Shown piece by piece: positions 6,470 to 16,071 of a stretch of DNA of 21,828 nucleotides (position 1 is its first letter; each line of letters starts with the position of its first letter). The translations under genes and the position numbers were made by a program. The DNA is from Planctomycetota bacterium (GTDB lineage Bacteria > Planctomycetota > B15-G4): positions 1 through 21,828 of the forward strand of contig QNBX01000068.1 in the NCBI GenBank assembly GCA_003644265.1, given 5' to 3'. The notes under the pieces are model-generated. The model searched no databases. It worked only from the letters and a program-made list of their open reading frames with translations, and had not been told where the DNA came from.

Positions 6470-6851
6470 GCGCAGCTTCGTCCTGGGCACGGCCCTGTGC
6501 ACCCTGGCGGTGCCGGGCGCGCTGTTGGCCCTGCGCCCGTTCAGCGAGCTCCGCGCCGAGCTCGGCATTCTGCTGGGTTGGGCGCTGGCGCTGGTGGTGA
6601 TCGTGCCCAGCTTCTGGGTCATGGCGCGCGCCATGGCCAGCGACGACCGGCTGGCGTTTCAGCGCGCCTTCATGCTCGGCACCATGGGGCGCTTCGGGGG
6701 TTCGCTCCTGGCCATCGTGCTGTTTTCCACCCAGCTGAACGAGCCGCCCACGCTCTCGTTCCTCGCGAGCTTCTTTGCGGGCTACGCGCTGCTGTCAGGC
6801 CTCGAAGTCACCCTGCTGCTCAAGAAGACCCCGGACGGGACGCACGCATGA
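6456..6851 (+). CDS. atpI: ATP synthase subunit I-like protein
   Basis: A 131-residue protein with four predicted membrane helices (about 8-28, 36-57, 72-92 and 99-121) joined by short loops, as in the ATP synthase I family, whose members assist assembly of the c-ring or the Fo part. The ATG at 6456 has GAGGAG seven bases upstream; a GTG directly before it at 6453 is possible but too close. It overlaps atpZ by 14 bases, and its TGA shares ATGA with atpB, so the three genes are likely translationally coupled. The sequence is poorly conserved in this family, so the name rests mainly on topology and location immediately before atpB. Confidence 0.68.
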   Translation: MTRAERSFVLGTALCTLAVPGALLALRPFSELRAELGILLGWALALVVIVPSFWVMARAMASDDRLAFQRAFMLGTMGRFGGSLLAIVLFSTQLNEPPTLSFLASFFAGYALLSGLEVTLLLKKTPDGTHA

Positions 6852-8029
6852 CCTCGCTGCGCTTCATCCTCGCTGCGTTGCTGGCCCTCGGCTGGGGCGT
6901 TCCTGCGCTCCACGCCAGCGAGCCGACCGCTGTACCGGCGGCGGCCCCGCTTCAGGACGGGGCTCAGGGCGGCGATGAGGTCGGTCACGAGCCAGCGAGC
7001 CATGAGCCTGTCGTCCACGAGGCCGCTGAGTACGGCGAGGCCGGCTCCGACGCACACGCCGGCAGCGGCAGCGACAGCGACGATCACGGCGACGCCGCCG
7101 ATCGCTCCGGCGACCCGGGCGTGTTCATGGAGCTGTTCGCCCACCTGACCCCGCACGCGGTCTCGGCCGTCTGGGTCGGGGGCAGCAAGGGCTTCGGCCT
7201 GGTCTCGCCCTACGCCGCCAACGCGGCCGGCGAGCCCGCGCACCTCGATCACTACGGCCACGCCGTGAACTTCCACGATCCGGACGAGTTCAGCGCGTAC
7301 TACAGCGCTGAGTTCGACGGCGGCTGGGGCTTCATGATCTACAACATCAACACGGTCATGTGGATCGCCGGCCTGTTGCTGTTCCTGGTCTTTGTGCCCT
7401 TCGGCCGCAGGGCCCGTGCGCTCAAGGGCCAGGCGCCCCGCGGCGCCGTCTACGGCATGCTCGAGTCGACCGTGCTCTACGTGCGCGACGAGATGGTCTA
7501 CGCGCTCATGGGCAAGCACCACGGCCAGCGCTTCGTGCCCCTGTTCCTGACGATGTTCTTCTTCATCCTGTTCATGAACATCCTGGGGCTCATGAACCTG
7601 GGTCCGGTGGGAGGCACCGCCACCGCCAACCTGGCCGTCACCGGCGGGCTGGCCCTGGTGACCCTGACCTGGATCCACCTGTCGGGTCTGCGCTCGCACG
7701 GGCCGGTCAAGCACTGGGCCAACTTCGTGCCCGCCGGCATCCCCTGGTTCACCCTGCCCATCATCATCCCGGTGGAGATCATCGGGATGATCGTGAAGCC
7801 GGTGGCGTTGACCATTCGACTGTTCGCCAACATGACCGCCGGGCACCTGATCGTGCTGGCGCTGTTCGGCTTGATCGTCTTCTTTGGAAACCTGCTGCTG
7901 GCCGTGCCGTTCTTCGGCCTCGCCGTCTTCATCTACGCGCTGGAGCTGTTCGTCTGCTTCGTGCAGGCCTACATCTTCACGTACCTGTCGATTTTGTTCA
8001 TCGGGGCGTCAGTCCACCCCGACCACTGA
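6848..8029 (+). CDS. atpB: F1Fo ATP synthase subunit a, extended N-terminus
   Basis: Subunit a forms the two half-channels that feed ions to the c-ring. The 393-residue protein is over 100 residues longer than typical forms. It starts with a probable signal peptide (residues 1-23, ending ALHA), then an acidic His/Gly/Asp-rich region to about residue 90, then the membrane core. Key residues are in place: Arg324 in LTIRLFANM (the essential stator arginine), His333 in TAGH, Glu366 in ALELFVCF, and Gln373 in VQAY. His and Glu occupy the positions that are Glu219 and His245 in E. coli, the swapped arrangement common outside gammaproteobacteria. The ATG overlaps the atpI stop. Long secreted heads on subunit a are known in some phyla; function here is unknown. 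Confidence 0.96.
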   Translation: MTSLRFILAALLALGWGVPALHASEPTAVPAAAPLQDGAQGGDEVGHEPASHEPVVHEAAEYGEAGSDAHAGSGSDSDDHGDAADRSGDPGVFMELFAHLTPHAVSAVWVGGSKGFGLVSPYAANAAGEPAHLDHYGHAVNFHDPDEFSAYYSAEFDGGWGFMIYNINTVMWIAGLLLFLVFVPFGRRARALKGQAPRGAVYGMLESTVLYVRDEMVYALMGKHHGQRFVPLFLTMFFFILFMNILGLMNLGPVGGTATANLAVTGGLALVTLTWIHLSGLRSHGPVKHWANFVPAGIPWFTLPIIIPVEIIGMIVKPVALTIRLFANMTAGHLIVLALFGLIVFFGNLLLAVPFFGLAVFIYALELFVCFVQAYIFTYLSILFIGASVHPDH

Positions 8030-8046
8030 TCTTGTGTCCTTTAACC

Positions 8047-8076
8047 GCGGGTGAGCGCGACGACGCGTACACCCGC
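8047..8076 (+). promoter_or_regulatory. Strong hairpin upstream of atpE
   Basis: GCGGGTG (8047-8053) pairs with CACCCGC (8070-8076). Inside, after one A/A mismatch, a G-U pair and CGCG/CGCG stack close an ACGA tetraloop. The structure lies 23 bases before the atpE ATG and may protect or delimit the atpE part of the mRNA. Confidence 0.6.
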
Positions 8077-8099
8077 CCCCTGTACCGGAAACTGTAGCC

Positions 8100-8378
8100 A
8101 TGGAAGATACCCTCGGTCTTGGCCTCGTCGGCCTGGCTGCCGGCCTGGGCGCCGGCATCGCGCTCCTCGGTGGTGCCGGTGGCATCGGCAAGCTCGCCGC
8201 TGCGGCCATGGAGGCCATGGCACGTCAGCCCGAAGCGGCTGCCGACATCAAGGGCGGCATGATGATCACCGCCGTCTTCATCGAGGGCGCCACGCTCTTC
8301 GGTGTGGTGGTCTGCCTGCTGCTGGCGCTGGGCGCGTCGGGTTACCTCGACGCGGCCGCCAAGACGCTCGGCGGCTGA
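8100..8378 (+). CDS. atpE: F1Fo ATP synthase subunit c
   Basis: Subunit c is a helical hairpin that oligomerises into the rotor ring of Fo. The 92-residue protein shows helix 1 with a Gly-rich run (GLGAGIALLGGAGGIG), the polar loop ARQPE at 41-45, and helix 2 with the ion-carrying Glu62 in VFIEGATLF. At the position of the Na+-binding Gln32 of Ilyobacter/Propionigenium the residue is Ile29, and the ES/T pair after the Glu is replaced by Gly-Ala, so proton coupling is predicted. Lys31 within helix 1 is somewhat unusual. Hairpins lie before and after the gene, which may help supply the many copies of c needed per enzyme. The ribosome-binding site is weak (GGAAA about 11 bases upstream). Confidence 0.96.
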   Translation: MEDTLGLGLVGLAAGLGAGIALLGGAGGIGKLAAAAMEAMARQPEAAADIKGGMMITAVFIEGATLFGVVVCLLLALGASGYLDAAAKTLGG

Positions 8379-8421
8379 GCCCCTCCTGCTGGTGGGGGCC
8401 TGTGGCCTCGACCGGCACCTG

Positions 8422-8452
8422 GGCGGCGGCCGCGCAGCTCGCGGCCGCCGCC
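8422..8452 (+). promoter_or_regulatory. 13-bp GC hairpin between atpE and atpF
   Basis: Bases 8422-8434 are exactly complementary to 8440-8452 with a five-base loop CAGCT, and a G-U pair could extend the stem. No U tract follows, so it is not a typical intrinsic terminator. A smaller CCCCC/GGGGG hairpin sits at 8459-8472, just before atpF. The whole 128-base gap looks structured. Confidence 0.75.
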
Positions 8453-8506
8453 TTCATGCCCCCGTCCGGGGGTCCTCGTCTCATCCCACTCGAACGGAAC
8501 CCGGTC

Positions 8507-9034
8507 ATGCCTCTCTTCTTGGCCTCCGGTAGTTTCAACCCGATCGCGTTCGACCCGTCTTCGATGGCGTTGACGTGGATCACGTTCCTGACGTTGCTCT
8601 TCTTGCTGGGCAAGTTCGTCTGGAAGCCGATGCTGGCCTCCATCGAGACCCGCGAGACGCGCATCGAGGAGTCGATCAAGTCGGCTGAGACGGACCGCAA
8701 GCACGCCGAGGAGCTGCTGGCCAAGTACGAGAGCCAGCTCGCCGCGGCGGAGAGCGACGCCAACGCCCTGCGGGAGAAGGCGCGCACGGAGGCCGAGGCC
8801 CTGGCCGCCGACCTGAAGGCGCGCGCCGAGGCCGACGCCCAGGCTCGCTTGGCTCGTGCCGCTCAGGAGATCGAGCAGCAGACCGCGCAGGCATTGCAGG
8901 ACATCCGCAACGAGGCCGTGCATCTGGGCCTGGCCGTGGCCAGCAAGGTGGTGGGCCGCTCGCTCGACGGCGACGACCAGAAGCGCCTGGCCGCCGAGGT
9001 CGTGGCCAGCCTCTCCAGCGTGAACGGCAGCTGA
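8507..9034 (+). CDS. atpF: F1Fo ATP synthase subunit b
   Basis: Subunit b is the peripheral stalk that holds F1 against rotor torque. The 175-residue protein has a short N-terminal segment, one membrane helix at about residues 19-38 (ALTWITFLTLLFLLGKFVW), the family KPML motif, and then a long charged helix rich in Ala/Glu/Arg that dimerises as a right-handed coiled coil. The C-terminus (ASKVVGRSLDGDDQKRLAAEVVASL) is the delta-binding end. The ATG at 8507 follows GGAAC at a suitable distance. The frame stays open far upstream but has no family similarity there. It ends two bases before the TTG of atpH. Confidence 0.95.
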   Translation: MPLFLASGSFNPIAFDPSSMALTWITFLTLLFLLGKFVWKPMLASIETRETRIEESIKSAETDRKHAEELLAKYESQLAAAESDANALREKARTEAEALAADLKARAEADAQARLARAAQEIEQQTAQALQDIRNEAVHLGLAVASKVVGRSLDGDDQKRLAAEVVASLSSVNGS

Positions 9035-9036
9035 CC

Positions 9037-9597
9037 TTGGCCTCCGCCGAACTCATCGTCCATCGCTACGCCTCGGGGCTGTACGCCCTCTCCGGCGACG
9101 CCGGTCTGCACGAGCAGGTCGAGGTGCAGCTGGCCGAGCTGAACGACATGCTGGCGGACAACGACGAGCTGCGCAGTCAGCTGGCCAACCCGCGCGTCGG
9201 GCGTGGCGCCAAGCAGGCCGTGCTGCTCGCCCTCATGGGGGACACCGTGTGCGACGTGCTGCGTTGCACCGTGCTGCTCATGACGGACAAGGGCCGCGCC
9301 GGCCTGCTGCCGCTGCTGCGTGACGCCTACGAGGGTATCGCCATGGAGGCGGAGGGCCGGGCCATCGCCACGGTCCAGAGCGCCGCCGCCCTGGATGACC
9401 CCACGCGCGCACAGCTCGTCTCGCACTTGTCGTCCCTGACTGGGAAACAGATCACCCTGGAGGAGAGCGTCGAGCCCAGTCTGCTCGGCGGCCTCCGGGT
9501 CATCATCGGATCGCGCATGATCGACGGCAGCCTCAAGCGCCGCCTCGAGATGCTGCAGCAGAGGATGCTCTCCGCGCCGCTCGCGGCCGGAAGCTGA
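9037..9597 (+). CDS. atpH: F1Fo ATP synthase subunit delta
   Basis: Delta links the top of F1 to the b stalk. The 186-residue protein begins with [22 protein letters not shown], matching the first helix of delta/OSCP, and ends with the conserved [23 protein letters not shown], which is the family signature region. The start codon is TTG, two bases after the atpF stop; the conserved first helix begins directly after it, which supports this choice. Expression probably depends on translation of atpF. Length is typical (about 180). Confidence 0.94.
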   Translation: MASAELIVHRYASGLYALSGDAGLHEQVEVQLAELNDMLADNDELRSQLANPRVGRGAKQAVLLALMGDTVCDVLRCTVLLMTDKGRAGLLPLLRDAYEGIAMEAEGRAIATVQSAAALDDPTRAQLVSHLSSLTGKQITLEESVEPSLLGGLRVIIGSRMIDGSLKRRLEMLQQRMLSAPLAAGS

Positions 9598-9611
9598 ACG
9601 GAACCACTGAC

Positions 9612-11168
9612 ATGAAGCTCCAGCCCTCCGAAGTCACCGCCATCCTCAAGCAGGAGATCGCCGAGTACGACGGCGATCTCAAGATGGAGAGCGTCGGTTC
9701 CGTCATCCAGGTGGGTGACGGCGTCGCCCGCATCCACGGCCTGGACGACTGCATGATGTCCGAGCTGCTGGAGTTCCCCGGCGGCATCCGCGGCGTGGCC
9801 CTGAACCTCGAGCAGGACAACGTCGGTTGCGTGCTCATGGGCTCCGACCAGTACATCAAGGAGGGCGACACGGTCACCTCGACCGGCGCCATCATGTCGG
9901 TGCCGGTGGGCGAGGCCCTGCTCGGCCGCGTGGTCAACGCCCTCGGCGACCCGCTCGACGGCAAGGGTCCCATCGCGACGGACCTGCGGCGCCCGGTGGA
10001 GATGCCCGCGCCGTCCGTGCTCGAGCGCCAGCCGGTGACCGAGCCGCTGCAGACCGGGCTCAAGGCCGTCGACGCCATGATCCCCATCGGGCGCGGCCAG
10101 CGTGAGCTGATCATCGGCGACCGCCAGACCGGCAAGACCGCCATCTGCACCGACGCCATCATCAACCAGAAGGACACGGCCAGCCAGCCCGGCGGCCAGG
10201 TCATCTGCGTCTACGTGGCCATCGGTCAGAAGCAGTCCACAGTGAAGGCCCTGGTGCGCGAGCTCGAGAACGCAGGCGCCATGGACTACACCATCGTGGT
10301 CTCCGCGCCGGCCTCCGAGCAGGCTTCCATGCAGTACCTGGCGCCCTTCTCCGGCACCTCGATGGGCGAGTACTTCCGCAACCGCAGCCAGCACGTGCTG
10401 GTGATCTACGACGATCTCTACAAGCACGCCCTGGCCTGGCGTCAGGTCTCCCTGCTGCTGCGTCGTCCTCCGGGGCGCGAGGCCTTCCCGGGCGACGTGT
10501 TCAACCTGCACAGCCGCCTGCTGGAGCGCGCGGCCAAGCTCTCGGACACGGCCCACGAGTTCAACCCGGAGCTGTACGAGTCCGGCGGCGGCTCGCTCAC
10601 GGCCTTGCCCATCGTGGAGACCCAGGAGGCCGACGTGTCGGCCTACATCCCGACCAACGTGATCTCGATCACCGACGGCCAGATCTTCCTGGAGAGCGAT
10701 CTGTTCAACGCGGGCGTGCGGCCTGCGGTGAACGTGGGCATCAGCGTGTCGCGCGTGGGTGGCGCGGCGCAGATCCCGGCCATGAAGAAGACCGCCGGCG
10801 GCCTGCGCATCGACCTGGCCCAGTACCGCGAGTTGGTGGCCTTCGCCCAGTTCGGCAGCGACCTCGACGAGGCCACCCAGAAGCAGCTCACCCGCGGTGA
10901 GCGCCTGGTGGAGCTGCTCAAGCAGGGGCAGTACGCGCCCATGGATGTGATCGATCAGATCGTGGCGGTGTACGCCGGCACCAACGGCTACCTCGATGAT
11001 CTGGACGTCTCGCAGGTGGTGCCCTTCGAGGCCGGCCTGCTGCAGCACCTCAGCGCCAGCTTCAAGGACCTGCTGGATGGTATTCGCGCGTCGGGCAAGA
11101 TCGACGACGACACCAAGCAGCGCCTGGGCAGCGCGATCTCCGACTTCAAGAAGGGGTTCACGAGCTGA
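9612..11168 (+). CDS. atpA: F1Fo ATP synthase subunit alpha
   Basis: Alpha is the non-catalytic nucleotide-binding subunit of the F1 hexamer. The 518-residue protein has the N-terminal beta-barrel ([18 protein letters not shown]), the Walker A loop GDRQTGKT with Lys175 and Thr176 at the same numbers as in E. coli, the Walker B and following region [36 protein letters not shown], and the catalytic-site arginine finger in [11 protein letters not shown]. The C-terminal helical domain is complete. Length and motif spacing are standard, and nothing suggests impairment. The ATG is 14 bases after atpH. Confidence 0.98.
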   Translation: MKLQPSEVTAILKQEIAEYDGDLKMESVGSVIQVGDGVARIHGLDDCMMSELLEFPGGIRGVALNLEQDNVGCVLMGSDQYIKEGDTVTSTGAIMSVPVGEALLGRVVNALGDPLDGKGPIATDLRRPVEMPAPSVLERQPVTEPLQTGLKAVDAMIPIGRGQRELIIGDRQTGKTAICTDAIINQKDTASQPGGQVICVYVAIGQKQSTVKALVRELENAGAMDYTIVVSAPASEQASMQYLAPFSGTSMGEYFRNRSQHVLVIYDDLYKHALAWRQVSLLLRRPPGREAFPGDVFNLHSRLLERAAKLSDTAHEFNPELYESGGGSLTALPIVETQEADVSAYIPTNVISITDGQIFLESDLFNAGVRPAVNVGISVSRVGGAAQIPAMKKTAGGLRIDLAQYRELVAFAQFGSDLDEATQKQLTRGERLVELLKQGQYAPMDVIDQIVAVYAGTNGYLDDLDVSQVVPFEAGLLQHLSASFKDLLDGIRASGKIDDDTKQRLGSAISDFKKGFTS

Positions 11169-11254
11169 GCCGACGCAGAGCCTGAAGTGGCGGCCGCGAA
11201 CAGCGGTCAGACCCGAGAGCTCGAGACCGCGCGCGCTACGAACACGAGACTGAC

Positions 11255-13563
<2,309 letters not shown>

Positions 13564-13567
13564 GGCC

Positions 13568-13990
13568 ATGGCGGCACCAGCAAGCCAGGGCCTGACGGTG
13601 GAGATCCGGACCCCCGAGGGCGACGTGTTCTCCGGCGACGCCGTGAAGGTGACGCGCGTTCCGGGCAGCAAGGGCAACATGGGCATCCTGCCCCGGCACG
13701 CGCCGCTCATGTCGTCGCTCGAGGTGGGCGTCGCGTCGGTGGTGGACAAGGCCGGCACCGAGTGGTGCTTCGTGACGGGCGAGGGCTTCCTGGAGGTGCT
13801 CGACAACCACGTGCTCGTGCTGGTGGACAGCGCCGAGGACATCACGGAGATCGATGTCTCCCGGGCGCAGGCCGCCGCCAAGCGGGCCTCCGAGCGGCTG
13901 GCCAAGCCGAGCTCGTCGCTGGATCGTGGCCGCGCCGAGGCCGCCTTGGCCCGGGCCAGCATGCGCATCCGCTTCGCCCGCCCGAGCTGA
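13568..13990 (+). CDS. atpC: F1Fo ATP synthase subunit epsilon
   Basis: Epsilon binds gamma at the foot of F1 and can inhibit ATP hydrolysis. The 140-residue protein shows the N-terminal beta-sandwich with LTVEIRTPEGDVFSGDA, GNMGILPRHAPLMSSLEVGV and the EGFLEVLDNHVLVLVD strand, then an Ala/Arg-rich helical hairpin (DVSRAQAAAKRASERL and RAEAALARASMRIRFA), so the regulatory C-terminal domain is present. It is the last gene of the operon. GGAGG near the atpD stop can serve as its ribosome-binding site. Confidence 0.95.
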   Translation: MAAPASQGLTVEIRTPEGDVFSGDAVKVTRVPGSKGNMGILPRHAPLMSSLEVGVASVVDKAGTEWCFVTGEGFLEVLDNHVLVLVDSAEDITEIDVSRAQAAAKRASERLAKPSSSLDRGRAEAALARASMRIRFARPS

Positions 13991-14187
13991 ACTGAGCTGA
14001 GCGCCCGCCCGCCGTCGCGCTGTCGCGCCGGCCAGCGGACCCCGGTTGGGTCGTTGGCTGGCATGGGTTCGCGCTGGCGCAGGCTGAAGGGCGCCGGGAG
14101 CGGGGCTGGCGATCCAGGTCCGCTTGGGAAGCTCCCACCGGCTTGGCATACGATGACTCCTTCCCCGAGCACGCCCCAGAGCACGAC
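13991..14187 (+). other. atpC-aspS intergenic region
   Basis: This 197-base gap contains an imperfect hairpin at 14031-14062: GCCAGC/GCTGGC and GACCC/GGGTC stems with a loop CGGTT and an asymmetric internal bulge. It may end the atp transcript, though no U tract follows. TTGGGA (14124-14129) and TACGAT (14149-14154) could be a weak promoter for aspS, but the 19-base spacing is poor. I see no T-box motif. Confidence 0.35.
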
Positions 14188-16071
14188 ATGAGCACCCAAG
14201 AGACTGACCTGACCGGCCCGGCCTGCAGCCAGGGCCTGCGATCCCACACCTGCGGTGAGCTGCGCGGGGGCGACGTGGGCAGCAGCGTGCGCCTCTCGGG
14301 CTGGATCGCCAGCCACCGGGACCTCGGCGCGCTGGTGTTCATCGACCTGGCCGACCGCTACGGCATCACCCAGGTGAGCTTCGACGAGAGCGTGCCGCCG
14401 GAGCTGCTGGCCGCGGCCCAGGCGCTCAAGCCCGAGTCGGTCATCCAGGTCACCGGCGTGGTGCGTCCGCGGCCCGACGGCCGGGCCAACGCCGCGCGTC
14501 CCACCGGCGAGGTCGAGCTGCTGGCCTCGGGGCTGGAGCTGCTGGGACCGTCGGCCACGCCGCCCTTCTCGCGGGACGCCGATGACGTGTCGGACGAGCT
14601 GCGCCTGCGCTACCGCTACCTCGACCTGCGGCGCCCCAAGCCGCGCGCCACCATGGCCCTGCGTCACAAGCTGCTGCTGGCCATCCGCAACGCCATGGAC
14701 GCGCGCGGCTTCCTGGAGATCGAGACGCCGGTGCTCACCAAGGCCACGCCCGAGGGCGCCCGCGATTACCTGGTGCCCAGCCGTGTGCACCCGGGCAAGT
14801 TCTTCGCCCTGCCCCAGAGCCCGCAGATCTTCAAGCAGATCCTGATGGTGGCGGGCATGGACCGCTACTTCCAGATCGTGAAGTGCTTCCGCGACGAGGA
14901 CCTGCGCGCCGATCGTCAGCCCGAGTTCACCCAGCTCGACCTGGAGCTCTCGTTCGCCGACGAAGAGACCGTCATCGCGCTGGTGAGCGAGGTCATGCGC
15001 GAGGCCACGGCCGCCGCGCACCCCGGCCGCGAGCCCGAGCTGCCCATGCCGCGCATGACCTGGGCTCACGCCATGGAGCGCTACGGCAACGACAAGCCCG
15101 ACACGCGCTTCGAGGTGTTGCTGTCCGACGTGACTGAGCTGGTGGCCGGCTCCGAGTTCGGTGTGTTCCGCTCGGCGGTGGAGGCCGGCGGGCGCGTGCG
15201 CGTGCTGGCCGCCCCGGGCGGCGCCAGCCTCTCGCGCAAGCAGATCACCAACTTCGAGGCCGTGGCCAAGGAGCAGGGCGCCAAGGGCATGGCCTGGGCC
15301 AAGATCGCCGAGGGTGAGTCCGGGCCCGTGCTCGAGGGCGGCATCTCCAAGTTCATGAGCGAGGCCGAGGTGTCCGGCTTGCTGGAGGCCACCGGCGCGG
15401 GCCCCGGCGACTGCCTGTTCTTCGCCGCCGACAGCTTCAACACCTCGGCGGCGTCCCTGGCGGCGGTGCGCCTCGCGCTGGGACGCAAGCTCGAGCTGAT
15501 CGACCGCGAGCGCTTCAACTTCGTCTGGATCGTCGAGTTCCCGATGTTCGATCGCGACGAACAGACCGGCGCCCTGTCCCCGGCGCACCACCCCTTCTGC
15601 CGCCCCGCGGAGAGCGTCCCCGGGCAGCTGCAGAGCGACCCGGCGTCGGTCATCGCCCGCAGCTACGACCTGGTGCTCAACGGCTACGAGCTGGGTTCGG
15701 GTTCGGTGCGGATCCACGACACCGCCACGCAGCTCAGCGTGTTCAAGGCCCTGGGTCTGTCGGACCAACTGATCGAGGAGCGCTTCGGCTTCGTGCTCGA
15801 CTGCTTCAAGTACGGCGCCCCGCCCCACGCGGGCTTTGCCGTGGGCATGGACCGCTTCGTCATGCTGATGGCGGGGGAGGAGTCCATCCGCGAGGTGATC
15901 GCCTTCCCCAAGACGGCGCAGGCCGCCTGCCTCATGACCGGCGCACCCACGAGCATCCCGGACGAGCAGCTGGCGGAGGCCAGCGTGTCGGTGCGGCTGC
16001 CCACCGCGGCCGCGGGCGAGCCCGCACAGGACGCAACCGAACAGGACGACGAGCAGGGGGCCTCGGCATGA
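14188..16071 (+). CDS. aspS: Aspartate-tRNA ligase
   Basis: AspRS charges tRNA-Asp with aspartate using ATP. The 627-residue protein has the N-terminal anticodon-binding OB fold (VRLSGWIASHRDLGALVFIDLADRYG), class II catalytic motifs including QSPQ (210-213), motif 2 FRDEDLRADRQPEF from residue 234, and motif 3 GMDRFVML with Arg556. The GAD domain typical of bacterial AspRS lies between. The ATG at 14188 is chosen because the conserved domain begins soon after; an upstream TTG at 14143 would add 15 non-conserved residues. Leu46 follows the HRD of the OB fold; from memory this position is Leu in tRNA-Asp-specific enzymes and His in non-discriminating ones, so specificity for tRNA-Asp is likely but unproven. 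A charged C-terminal tail of about 25 residues is extra. The stop overlaps thrS as ATGA. Confidence 0.97.
   Translation: MSTQETDLTGPACSQGLRSHTCGELRGGDVGSSVRLSGWIASHRDLGALVFIDLADRYGITQVSFDESVPPELLAAAQALKPESVIQVTGVVRPRPDGRANAARPTGEVELLASGLELLGPSATPPFSRDADDVSDELRLRYRYLDLRRPKPRATMALRHKLLLAIRNAMDARGFLEIETPVLTKATPEGARDYLVPSRVHPGKFFALPQSPQIFKQILMVAGMDRYFQIVKCFRDEDLRADRQPEFTQLDLELSFADEETVIALVSEVMREATAAAHPGREPELPMPRMTWAHAMERYGNDKPDTRFEVLLSDVTELVAGSEFGVFRSAVEAGGRVRVLAAPGGASLSRKQITNFEAVAKEQGAKGMAWAKIAEGESGPVLEGGISKFMSEAEVSGLLEATGAGPGDCLFFAADSFNTSAASLAAVRLALGRKLELIDRERFNFVWIVEFPMFDRDEQTGALSPAHHPFCRPAESVPGQLQSDPASVIARSYDLVLNGYELGSGSVRIHDTATQLSVFKALGLSDQLIEERFGFVLDCFKYGAPPHAGFAVGMDRFVMLMAGEESIREVIAFPKTAQAACLMTGAPTSIPDEQLAEASVSVRLPTAAAGEPAQDATEQDDEQGASA

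Noticed and set aside
8422..8452. The atpE-atpF hairpin as an intrinsic terminator
   Set aside because: No U tract follows and six essential atp genes lie downstream in the same direction, so full termination is unlikely.
13991..14187. A T-box or tRNA-like leader before aspS
   Set aside because: No AGGGUGGNACCGCG-type element and no specifier stem could be found; only an ordinary imperfect hairpin is present.
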